From Rhizomicrobium sp. (lineage in GTDB: Bacteria; Pseudomonadota; Alphaproteobacteria; Micropepsales; Micropepsaceae), in assembly GCA_031291635.1 (NCBI GenBank), contig JARLIR010000136.1, positions 1 through 36,761 on the forward strand: a DNA stretch of 36,761 nucleotides, in the 5' to 3' direction. Every line of letters starts with the position of its first letter. Within the stretch, counting starts at the first letter, position 1. Position numbers and translations under genes: made by a program. Below the pieces are notes generated by a model. That model saw only the letters and a program-made list of their open reading frames with translations, ran no database searches and had not been told where the DNA came from. Shown piece after piece: positions 15,063 through 22,899 of this stretch.

Positions 15063-15168
15063 AAGTGCGGCGCGATATACGGTTCAACAGTGGGCGCTTG
15101 GCAACGAACGAATACCACGTCTTGATTGCGCCCGAATGCCAAATGCCTTGGCACACTCCACAGACAGA

Positions 15169-15363
15169 TCACTTCTCATATGATATCTTATACGAAATCC
15201 CGCGGTGACGCCTGAGACGGCCCCGCTCCCACTCCTTGGCCAAGATTTCCGCATCCTTTACTGCGGCCAGAAACCTTCGGTCGTCACGACCTAACAAAAG
15301 GGTCCCGGGCACCATCAGCACAAAACCGATGGTTGCCCAGCCCCAGACGAGATCGGCGCTCAT
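15169..15363 (-). CDS. Possible small membrane protein
   Basis: This 64-residue ORF starts MSADLVWGWATIGFVLMVPG and has one N-terminal membrane segment (about residues 4-22) followed by a charged helix AAVKDAEILAKEWERGRLRR. The start at 15363 lies 2 bp after the stop of the SDR gene, so it could be the last gene of that operon. No family is recognised. The 15063-15168 stretch after it holds nothing clear. Confidence 0.4.
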   Translation of the reverse strand: MSADLVWGWATIGFVLMVPGTLLLGRDDRRFLAAVKDAEILAKEWERGRLRRHRGISYKISYEK

Positions 15364-15364
15364 T

Positions 15365-16351
15365 TCACCCCTGCGCCGTGTTAAAGTAACGTCCATTCTC
15401 GAGGTCGGTGATCAGTCTCCGTTCCTTCGGCTGCCAGCCGAGCTGTTTTTGCGTCAAGTCACTCGAGCCTGGATTGTCAGCCATGATGAAGGGCGCGAGG
15501 AAACTGAACTGCTTGGGCGCTTGTTTGGTGGACAGGGAGATCACCGGAACGTTGAGTTTGCGACCGATCACATCGGCGATTGAGCGGAACGGTATGGCCT
15601 CCTCCCCAACGGCATGATAGCGTGCGCCTGCGATCCCGCTCTCTAACGCCAGCCGGAAGAGCCGCGCGGCATCACTGCGGTGCACAGCCGTCCAGCGGTT
15701 GGCGCCATCACCGATATAGGCCGAGCTCACCTTCTTGCGTGCCGTCGCGATCAGCTGCGGCACAAACCCGGTATCGCCGTCACCATGTACCGAAGGGGCA
15801 AGCCGGATCATCGTCGCGCGCACGCCAAGCGAGGCCAAGGCTTCCACATTCTCCTCCGTCTTCGCGCGGGCGATACCGGGTGAGCCTTCCGCCGGGGCGT
15901 CGTTCTCCGTTCCGAGCCGTGCAGCTCGCATGGTGCTGTCCGCCAGCCCCATCAGGCCGAAGGTTGTCACCAGCGGTCGGCCCGATCCCTTAAGGGCGGC
16001 GCCGAGTGTATCGATCGCACGCCGGTCCGCCTCGGCGGATACCGCCAGGAAGCGTGAGACAATACCACTTGGTAGTCCGCCGAGAAGGATGCGTAGCCGG
16101 CTCTGGAATGGGACCTGCGACAGAGCATGCATGAAGGCGAGGTGGATCACCCCGTCCGCTGCAGACGCCGCACTGCGAAGGCTATTCAGATCATTGATAT
16201 CGCCGCGATGCGGTTCGATACCATGGGCCCGCAGCGCTTGGGCCTTTTCCTCGGATCGCGCGAGTGCCGTCACGGCATGGCCCGCTCCGATCAGTTCCTT
16301 GACGACGGCCGAGCCGATGAATCCGGTAGCCCCTGTCACAAATACACGCAT
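15365..16351 (-). CDS. NAD(P)-dependent epimerase/reductase, atypical SDR
   Basis: This 328-residue protein starts MRVFVTGATGFIGSAVVKEL with the glycine motif GATGFIG at residues 7-13 for nucleotide binding, followed by a GDINDL strand end and VIHLAFMHA, typical of the extended or atypical short-chain dehydrogenases (NmrA/epimerase-like). A canonical YxxxK is not obvious, so the exact chemistry is unclear. ATG 16351 is chosen because GAGGAGAAG lies just upstream. It is divergent from an AraC regulator 136 bp away, which suggests local control. The substrate is unknown; it may serve a detoxification reaction rather than sugar use. Confidence 0.85.
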   Translation of the reverse strand: MRVFVTGATGFIGSAVVKELIGAGHAVTALARSEEKAQALRAHGIEPHRGDINDLNSLRSAASAADGVIHLAFMHALSQVPFQSRLRILLGGLPSGIVSRFLAVSAEADRRAIDTLGAALKGSGRPLVTTFGLMGLADSTMRAARLGTENDAPAEGSPGIARAKTEENVEALASLGVRATMIRLAPSVHGDGDTGFVPQLIATARKKVSSAYIGDGANRWTAVHRSDAARLFRLALESGIAGARYHAVGEEAIPFRSIADVIGRKLNVPVISLSTKQAPKQFSFLAPFIMADNPGSSDLTQKQLGWQPKERRLITDLENGRYFNTAQG

Positions 16352-16487
16352 GGTCTTCTCCTCTTCGTAGCAGCCCTGAAGGGCCTGCAAGTCACCCGGA
16401 ACAGCATCCGGCGGTGTCTTGTTTTTATCGAAGGGTGGCAGGAGTATATATAATCGGAACTCCAGGTTTGTTTATCGAGTGTCCATA
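16352..16487. promoter_or_regulatory. Divergent promoter region, SDR gene and AraC gene
   Basis: 136 bp separates the two start codons. AT-rich GGAGTATATATAATCGG at 16441-16457 may hold a -10 element (TATAAT at about 16448) for the AraC gene. No clear palindrome is seen; AraC proteins usually bind direct repeats. Confidence 0.4.
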
Positions 16488-17390
16488 ATGGATCCATTTT
16501 CGCAGATCGTTGCTCTGCTCAAGCCGCAAGCCGTCTTCTGGCGTATGGTCGAAGCGCATGACGCCTGGACCATTCGCTTTCTCCCCTCCGAAGTGGTCGT
16601 GTTCGGTCAGGTGATCGAGGGGGCGGCCCGCGTCGAACGCGATGACGGCACTAGCCTCGACCTGGCAGCTGGTGATTTCATGTTGATGGCAGCGCCGCCG
16701 CCTTGGACGATGGTAGGGGGCGGGGGCGGCACGCCGGTCGACTTCAAGGCCGCGCTGGCCGATCCGACTTTGCTGTTGTCTACGAGGCCGAATGCGACAA
16801 TCACCCGGTTTATCGCTGCGAACTTCACCTTCGCGCCAGAAAATGCCGAGCTTATCGCGAGGCTGATGCTGCCCGTCGTTCACGTGCGCGGGGTCGATAC
16901 CATCGCGAGCCGTCTCGGCGCGCTGCTATCGGCAGTGGGCGAGGAAGCACTCGGAGATCGGCCGGGCCGGTCGCTGGTCCTGGATCGTCTGCTTGAGGTT
17001 TTGCTGATCGAGGCACTGCGCTATCGCTCGCTCCCCGACTCGGATCGGGGACTCCTCGCCGGACTCGCCGATGCCAAGGTCGGCAAGGCTCTGCGCCTCA
17101 TGCACGAAGACGCAAAGCGCGCCTGGACGGTTGCGGCGCTCGCCAGCGCCGTCGGCATGTCGCGATCGGCCTTCGCCGCCCGCTTTACGCACATTATCGG
17201 CATGCCGCCTATCGATTACCTCGCCAATTGGCGCATAACACTCGCCAAGGCGGCACTGGCATCGGCGAAGGTGCCGATGACCGAGATCGCGGAAATGGCG
17301 GGCTATCAATCGGTCAGCGCCTTCAGCACAGGCTTCAAACGCGCCACCGGATTCTCGCCGAAATTCTATACGAAATCTTTGGCGACCTAA
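16488..17390 (+). CDS. AraC-family transcription regulator with cupin N-terminus
   Basis: This 300-residue protein has an N-terminal AraC-binding/cupin-like domain (EVVVFGQVIEGAARVERDDG, LAAGDFMLM) and a C-terminal double helix-turn-helix of about 100 residues: WTVAALASAVGMSRSAFAAR and MTEIAEMAGYQSVSAFSTGF, ending GFSPKFY. Such cupin_6-type AraC regulators often lie divergent from a dehydrogenase or reductase they control, as here with the SDR gene. The inducer is unknown. Downstream 17391-17521 has no gene. Confidence 0.9.
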   Translation: MDPFSQIVALLKPQAVFWRMVEAHDAWTIRFLPSEVVVFGQVIEGAARVERDDGTSLDLAAGDFMLMAAPPPWTMVGGGGGTPVDFKAALADPTLLLSTRPNATITRFIAANFTFAPENAELIARLMLPVVHVRGVDTIASRLGALLSAVGEEALGDRPGRSLVLDRLLEVLLIEALRYRSLPDSDRGLLAGLADAKVGKALRLMHEDAKRAWTVAALASAVGMSRSAFAARFTHIIGMPPIDYLANWRITLAKAALASAKVPMTEIAEMAGYQSVSAFSTGFKRATGFSPKFYTKSLAT

Positions 17391-17521
17391 AACTACAAGG
17401 ATTTGCCGAACACGCGTTGGCTACCCACGCTGTGAATACGCGCGGAACACTGACCTCACCCTGAAGCCACTAGCCGCGTTGATATCACTATTATAACATA
17501 GGGCATGAGAGCGAGGCGAAC

Positions 17522-17677
17522 ATGCAATCGGAGTTTCCATTTTCTGTGACACGCCGAATGCGCAGATCGCGCGCCCGGCTGTTCACGCTGAACGGTTGGC
17601 TTGTTTTGGCGGTCTTTGCCATCCTTTCGGGTCTCATTATCGGGGCGGTTAATTGGTTTTTCGTCGTGAGAGCGTAA
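17522..17677 (+). CDS. Possible 51-residue membrane protein
   Basis: A short ORF starts at ATG 17522 with GAGGCG upstream. The peptide begins MQSEFPFSVTRRMRRSRARL, a basic segment, then a single membrane helix LNGWLVLAVFAILSGLIIGA and ends NWFFVVRA. The positive-inside pattern fits a small inner-membrane protein. It resembles no family I know and could be a chance frame. Confidence 0.4.
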   Translation: MQSEFPFSVTRRMRRSRARLFTLNGWLVLAVFAILSGLIIGAVNWFFVVRA

Positions 17678-17756
17678 CAAAATCCAGTAGCTGTTCAAAG
17701 GCACCGCAGTAGCGGAGTGGCTTCTCAACACGCGGCTTTACGCAGAGAAGGCGAAA

Positions 17757-18125
17757 TCACCCTGCGGTGAAATCGTTGACGGCTTTCATCACCCGAGCAG
17801 GGTCCCAGAACTCCCGGAAGAGAACGACCTTGCCATCACGAACCTCAATCTTGTTGATGTAGACCTGATCGTACATCGTCCCCCTGGGGGTCGTGAGCGT
17901 CGCTGAATATTCGTTGAAAAATACCGCGGGATCGGTCGTGCCCATGACCACGATATTTTTGAACTTCAGGGCGCCCAACTGTGCGACCATGGCTCGCAGA
18001 TAGGCTTCGGCGCTCTCGCGCCCTTCGAACCGATCCGGCGTGCCGAGCGATGGCGCATAGGGGAATTCGAAAACGACATCCTGATGGAGCATGTCCCACC
18101 AAACGTCGGTGAGAGCCGTTGCCAT
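17757..18125 (-). CDS. SnoaL/NTF2-like protein
   Basis: The 122-residue protein has the fold signature of small ketosteroid-isomerase-like (SnoaL, NTF2) proteins: LHQDVVFEFPYAPSLGTPDRFEGRE is in two parts the cone-fold strand and its loop, and VRDGKVVLFREFWDP is the final hairpin. Members act as isomerases, hydrolases or binding proteins. The start follows an in-frame stop by two codons and the usual first helix is short, so a slightly truncated N-terminus is possible. It lies alone, before the xylan locus, with a 112-bp gap to the GH43 gene. Confidence 0.75.
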   Translation of the reverse strand: MATALTDVWWDMLHQDVVFEFPYAPSLGTPDRFEGRESAEAYLRAMVAQLGALKFKNIVVMGTTDPAVFFNEYSATLTTPRGTMYDQVYINKIEVRDGKVVLFREFWDPARVMKAVNDFTAG

Positions 18126-18237
18126 GAAGTCTTAGGCAATCATCCCCAGCTTTTATCTCGATACTTCAAGAACTTGCTTAGCGGGACTTTTTGCACGGAC
18201 GTTACGAGAACCTCCAGCTGACTTACAGAAAAGGAAT

Positions 18238-19863
18238 TCAAATTTTTTCGGTTTCACCCAGAGCGCAATACTTAAATCGGCGGAATCGGGCGCTGCCTTC
18301 GCCGGTGGCGTAGAGCCCGGGCTTCAGCATCATGAAACCGTTACGCACATTGTGGTGATAGCCTGAGACTTCCATGCCGCGGTCGTAGCGCTTCCAGGTC
18401 TTGCCGCCGTCGCCGCTCGTGTGAAAGCTGACGATGTGGCGGTCGTTCCTCACCCGTACCAGCATACGGTTGCCGTGAGGGTTTGGCGGCCTGTTGCGGT
18501 CCATGCCGTATTGATGGGTCTGGTAGTTTTTCGCATCGAAGCTGATGCCGCAATAGAGCTTGTCGTCATAGAACAGCAACAAGCCGGCGCGGGTGTTGCC
18601 TACGAGTTCGATATCGCATTCGAACTCGTAGGCCTGATCGCCAACGACCATCAACAGCGGCGCGGAATCTTTCGGCGCCGTGCCGGTGGCCTTGAGCACC
18701 AGACCGTCGCCGTCACGGCTGACGCGGGCGGCTTCATTTGCCGCGGGGCGGAAGAAATTCCACACGATGCCGGTGCGGTCGGTGGAAAAATCGTCCGACA
18801 GCGGTATGCCATGCTTTTGCGCCCTGCCGCCCTTGGGCTTGGGCAAGGGCTTCGACAGATCGCCGCCGCCGATGTCGAACCAGCCGTCTTTGGTCCAGGT
18901 TACGGGCGCAAGAAGCGTCTGACGGCCGAGGGTCCAAAAACCGTTTTCGTAGCCGTGATAGACCGCCCACCAATCCCCGCCCGGTCCTTCGATCAGGCTG
19001 GCATGGCCGCGCGACCACCACTTCTCGGCCTGCGAGATCGTGTGCACCAGCGGATTGCGCGGATGCTGCTCCCACGGGCCATTGATCGATTTGGACCTTG
19101 CCGCGACCACCATGTGTCCGGTCGGCGGACCGGCGGTGCCGCCTACCGCAGTAACGACATAGTAATAGGCACCGTGCCGCATCACCTTGGGGCCTTCCGG
19201 TGAGAAGCTCTCCACATCCCATTCGTCGGGGTAGTGCCAGGGATCGTAGACATGCTCGGGCTCGCCGATACGGCTGAGGCCGTCGTCGCTGAGGCGCACC
19301 CGGTCGCCGCCCGAGAGAAACAGCCAGCGCGAGCCATCCTCGCCGACGCAATGGCACGGGTCGATATGGTTCGGCAGATCGAGATCGATCGGCGCACTCC
19401 ACGGCCCAGTAATCTTGTCGGCCGAGATCACGTAGATCGAGGTTTTGGTATCCGGCCCGGCCTGCTTAGTCGGGATGTAGAGGAAATAGCGCCCGGTGTG
19501 CTTCTCGAGGCTCACCGCCCAGACCGAACCGATGTTCTTGGTCAGGGCCGCACCGATCGGCTGCCAGTTCACCAGGTCGTTGGAGTGCCAGATGGTGCAG
19601 CCGGGATAGGCATCGAACGAGGAGAACGCCATGTAGTAGTCGGCGCCGTCCTTGAGGATGGCCGGATCGGGATGGTCACCCGCCATGATCGGGTTGAGGA
19701 ACGTCCCATTACCAAGATCGGCCTGACGCTGACCTTCGAACGTCTTGGCCCAGACCGGCGGCGCTTTGGCCTTCGGGGCGGATGTTTTGGCGTCGGCCGA
19801 CAACCCCAAGGCGAGCGGGCTGAGACCCAAAGCTTTTAATGCGGAACGGCGGTTGGTGGACAT
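18238..19863 (-). CDS. Glycoside hydrolase family 43, xylosidase/arabinofuranosidase
   Basis: This 541-residue enzyme has a Tat-like or lipid-free secretion start (MSTNRRSALKALGLSPLALG), then the GH43 five-blade propeller with catalytic residues Asp66 (DHPDP), Asp168 (HIDP) and Glu223 (SPEGPK), and a C-terminal beta-sandwich of about 200 residues (from around 350, DDFSTDRTGIVWNFF) typical of the XynB-type members. It should cut xylo-oligosaccharides or arabinose side chains after export to the periplasm or beyond. Start at ATG 19863 is preferred over a GTG at 19872. It is the last gene of the minus-strand xylan cluster. Substrate is inferred from neighbours. Confidence 0.9.
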   Translation of the reverse strand: MSTNRRSALKALGLSPLALGLSADAKTSAPKAKAPPVWAKTFEGQRQADLGNGTFLNPIMAGDHPDPAILKDGADYYMAFSSFDAYPGCTIWHSNDLVNWQPIGAALTKNIGSVWAVSLEKHTGRYFLYIPTKQAGPDTKTSIYVISADKITGPWSAPIDLDLPNHIDPCHCVGEDGSRWLFLSGGDRVRLSDDGLSRIGEPEHVYDPWHYPDEWDVESFSPEGPKVMRHGAYYYVVTAVGGTAGPPTGHMVVAARSKSINGPWEQHPRNPLVHTISQAEKWWSRGHASLIEGPGGDWWAVYHGYENGFWTLGRQTLLAPVTWTKDGWFDIGGGDLSKPLPKPKGGRAQKHGIPLSDDFSTDRTGIVWNFFRPAANEAARVSRDGDGLVLKATGTAPKDSAPLLMVVGDQAYEFECDIELVGNTRAGLLLFYDDKLYCGISFDAKNYQTHQYGMDRNRPPNPHGNRMLVRVRNDRHIVSFHTSGDGGKTWKRYDRGMEVSGYHHNVRNGFMMLKPGLYATGEGSARFRRFKYCALGETEKI

Positions 19864-19884
19864 AATGCTCACACTCCCATTGCC

Positions 19885-21411
19885 TTACATCACGGCACCG
19901 ATGTGCCAGGGGACGAATTCCATGTCGCCGTAGCCGAGTTCTTCGCTCTTCGACTTCTTTCCCGAAGCGACCTCGAGCAGGTGATTGAGGATCTCGGCAC
20001 CCTTTTCCGCCACCGTGCTCTCTCCGGTGGCGATAGTGCCGCAGTTCAAATCCATATCGTCCGGCATCTTCTGGTAGATCTCGCAGTTAGTGGCGAGTTT
20101 GATCGACGGCGACGGCTTGCAGCCATAGGCCGAGCCGCGTCCCGTGGTGAAGGCGATCATGGTGGTGCCGCCCGAGGCGACCTGTCCGGTGGTCGAGCAG
20201 GGATCAAGGCCAGGGCTGTCCATGAAGACGAGGCCGTGCTTGGTCACCGGCTCAGCATATTCGATGACGTCGACCAGCGGCGTGGTGCCGACTTTGGCGA
20301 CCGCGCCGAGCGACTTTTCCAGGATGGTGGTGAGCCCGCCCGCCTTGTTGCCCGGCGAGGGATTGTTGTTCATCTCCATCTTGTGGAGCGCGGTGTACTG
20401 CTACCACCATATGATCCGCGCCCGGAGCTTTTCCACCAGGGCCGGCGATTGCGCGCGGGCATAAAGAAGGTGCTCGGCACCATAGATTTCCGGTGTTTTC
20501 GACAGCAACACCGTGCCGCCGAGCGACACCAGCCGGTCGGAGGCATTGCCGAGCGCCGGATTGGCGGTGATGCCGCTCCAGCCGTCCGAGCCGCCGCATT
20601 GCAGACCGATGACAAGTTCGCTCGCCGGCTGGCGCCTGCGCTGGAAAGCGTTGACGACCGGCAACATCGCCCTCAGCCGTTCAAGGCCTTCGGCGATGGC
20701 GCGCTTGGTGCCACCGGTGTCTTGAATGGTGAAGGACTGGAAATGCGCGTCGTCAGTGATGCCGTACTCTTGCTTGAAGCGGGCGAGCTGGATCACTTCG
20801 CAACCGAGCCCGACCAAGAGTATCGCGGCGAAGTTCGGATTGCAGGCCGTGCCCCACAGAGTGCGCGACAGCAAATCGTAGCCCTCGCCCTTTACCGCCA
20901 TGCCGCAGCCCGAGTGGTGGGTGATCGCGACCACGCCATCGACATTGGGATAATCCTTGAGCAGGCCGCTTCGCTCTGCCGCCTCGGCGATATGGCGCGC
21001 CACGGTGGCCGAGCAGTTCACGGATGTGAGGATACAGATGTAGTTGCGGGTCGCCACTTTGCCGTTGGCACGCTTGTAGCCGAGGAAGGTGCGCGGGCGT
21101 TCATGGGCTTCGAAGGCCGGGGCCGCGTTGGCTGCCTCACGCAAATCAGAAAACGCGAGATTATGGACGTGGACGTGCTCGCCGGAGGCGATGCCCTCAG
21201 TAGCAACGCCAACCACCTGGCCGTATTTGCGCACCGCTTCGCCGCGCGCGATCGGCTTGGTGGAAACTTTGTGGCCGAACGGGATCGCGCTGCGCGTCGT
21301 CACGCCCTCAGCAACAAGTTCGGTGCCCCCAGCCAGCGCCGCCACCGCGACAACCACGTTGTCGTTCGGATTGAGACGGATCGTGGCGACACCATTTCTC
21401 TGCTCAATCAT
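19885..21411 (-). pseudogene. uxaA: Altronate dehydratase uxaA, interrupted by an in-frame amber codon
   Basis: The frame from ATG 21411 (AGGAAAA upstream) encodes UxaA: N-terminal SAF domain (MIEQRNGVATIRLNPNDNVV) and the large dehydratase domain with LQCGGSDGWSGITANPALG, NNNPSPGNKAGGLTT and TTGRGSAYGCKPSPSIKLAT. It is broken only by TAG at codon 337 (20403-20401), between ARIIWW and QYTALHKMEMNNNP; the frame then continues to 19885, total 508 residues, the normal family length. Intact relatives often have Glu after WW, so one G-to-T change could explain it. UxaA converts D-altronate to 2-keto-3-deoxygluconate in galacturonate use. Alternatives are a sequencing error or suppression; the second part has its own ATG at 20379. 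Confidence 0.88.
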
Positions 21412-21468
21412 GTATTTTCCTGTCCGTAGCGGTATCGCATACATAGGCCTGTATTGAAAAACCTTCGT

Positions 21469-22701
21469 CTACGCCGTTTTTATTATCCGGGCAGGTCGAA
21501 ACGGTGCTGCAGAAAACGACCGCACCATCGCTTGACGCAACGGTTTTGACTGAAAATCGTCGTCATAAGGTGTACAGCGCTTTGGCAGCCCGTCGGCCCT
21601 TGGCGCCCTTCTCTGCAGCCAGGAGAATTTGTCAACGATTCCCCACGCCATGACATAGCGCAGCTCACGATAGCTGAGCATGATGTCAAGATAGGCTTTG
21701 CCGTTATCGGCGACGATTTGATCACGCTCGGCAATCGTTCCGCTAACGGACTGATCGTCGACGTCGAATTCCGTGATGGCGAGACCGAGCCCTATTTTGG
21801 TTACTTCGTCGAGGAATTTGCGCCATGCGATGAGGTCAGCGTCGCCGAGCAATCCGGTTGAGCCGCCCAAACCGTCTGACCCGACGTGAGACTGGATGCC
21901 CAAAACATCGACCGGCACATTGTTCTTCCGCATACGTTCCAAAATCTTGAGAACACCGCTGCGATGCACGTCTCCGGTTCGCGACCAACTCATATAATCA
22001 TTGTAGACGAGCTCGGCATTCGGCGCCGCTTCACGGGCGGCGTGGAAGCAAATGTCGACCACGTCGGCGCCCAGCACTTTCGTAAACGGTGAGGCCTCAA
22101 GTTCTCCGGTCGCTGGTGCGATGGATTCGTTGATCACGTCGTAGGAGAAAACGCGATTACCATAGCGGCGGCAGACCGCCCCGATATGCTCGCGTAACAT
22201 CCGTTCGGCCGTCGTGGCTGGACGCGAACCGAAGTCGTAAGCGTTGATCCATTCCGGTATCCACTTCGTGCGATTCCACAGCAAGGTGTGGCCGCGCATC
22301 GCAAGGCTGTGCTGATGGCAAAATTCGATCAGCAGATCGGCGCGTTCGAAATCGAAGGTTTTGGCATCGGGCCGCAGCGTGTACAATTTAAGCTCGTTTT
22401 CTGGCACCAAGATCCCGCATTGCGAGAGGAACAAAGCGCGCATCTGCGGATCGGTGTAAGTGGGCGGTCGGGACAGGAAGGGCGCCAAGCTCGGCACTTG
22501 CGGCTGGCCTTTGCAACCCATACCTAAGGCGGATCCGAACGCAAGCCCTCTGGCTTTTGCCAACGCGTTGAGGCTATCGGGCGACGAACCTGCGGCGCTC
22601 ACTTGAGCGTGAGCGCTGTCAGCGGTGGGCTCGCCAAACGCTTCGGACAAAACGCTGGCCGCAGCCCAGGTCATACAGCTGCGTCGTGATAGTTGTGTCA
22701 T
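21469..22701 (-). CDS. Glycoside hydrolase family 10 endo-xylanase
   Basis: This 410-residue enzyme has a signal-like N-terminus (MTQLSRRSCMTWAAASVLS) and the GH10 barrel motifs: MRGHTLLWNRTKWIPEWI, the acid/base Glu192 in DVINESI, and the nucleophile Glu311 in LAITEFDVDD, followed by VMAWGIVDKFSWL. It cuts the beta-1,4-xylan backbone into oligomers. The twin-Arg-like SRRS and the absence of a strong hydrophobic core leave the export route open (Tat or Sec, possibly then type II secretion). ATG 22701 was chosen over an upstream in-frame ATG at 22719. It follows the TonB receptor gene after a strong hairpin. Confidence 0.93.
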   Translation of the reverse strand: MTQLSRRSCMTWAAASVLSEAFGEPTADSAHAQVSAAGSSPDSLNALAKARGLAFGSALGMGCKGQPQVPSLAPFLSRPPTYTDPQMRALFLSQCGILVPENELKLYTLRPDAKTFDFERADLLIEFCHQHSLAMRGHTLLWNRTKWIPEWINAYDFGSRPATTAERMLREHIGAVCRRYGNRVFSYDVINESIAPATGELEASPFTKVLGADVVDICFHAAREAAPNAELVYNDYMSWSRTGDVHRSGVLKILERMRKNNVPVDVLGIQSHVGSDGLGGSTGLLGDADLIAWRKFLDEVTKIGLGLAITEFDVDDQSVSGTIAERDQIVADNGKAYLDIMLSYRELRYVMAWGIVDKFSWLQRRAPRADGLPKRCTPYDDDFQSKPLRQAMVRSFSAAPFRPARIIKTA

Positions 22702-22842
22702 GGTGATTATTTTCCACATCAGATCAGCGTTTACACGATGCGGGCCCCGGGGGCATCACATCACCTACCGCAGGACGTTGCCCACGCTGCTAGAGCATCC
22801 GAATGCGCCGATAACGCCCGACATGGCAAGGCCCCCCGTCGG

Positions 22843-22893
22843 CCGTCTGCCGGGACGGTGGCGACCGGCAGACGGGAAACTCTGCCGGTCGCC
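22843..22893 (-). terminator. Three-arm hairpin cluster after the TonB receptor gene
   Basis: GGCGACCGGCAGA at 22860-22872 pairs perfectly (13 bp) with 22881-22893, and CCGTCTGCCGG at 22843-22853 can instead pair with CCGGCAGACGG at 22865-22875. The shared middle arm makes the two stems exclusive. There is no T-run, so this may be a weak terminator, an mRNA-stabilising hairpin, or an attenuator between receptor and xylanase. The rest of 22720-22899 shows nothing else. Confidence 0.55.
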
Positions 22894-22899
22894 TGTCGC

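Noticed and set aside
18421..19203. 260-codon plus-strand ORF opposite the GH43 gene
   Set aside because: Shadow of the GH43 frame, no start signal and no domain.
19903..21429. 508-codon plus-strand ORF opposite uxaA
   Set aside because: It mirrors the high-GC codons of a clearly conserved gene on the other strand; the sequence is His/Arg-rich and unlike any protein family.
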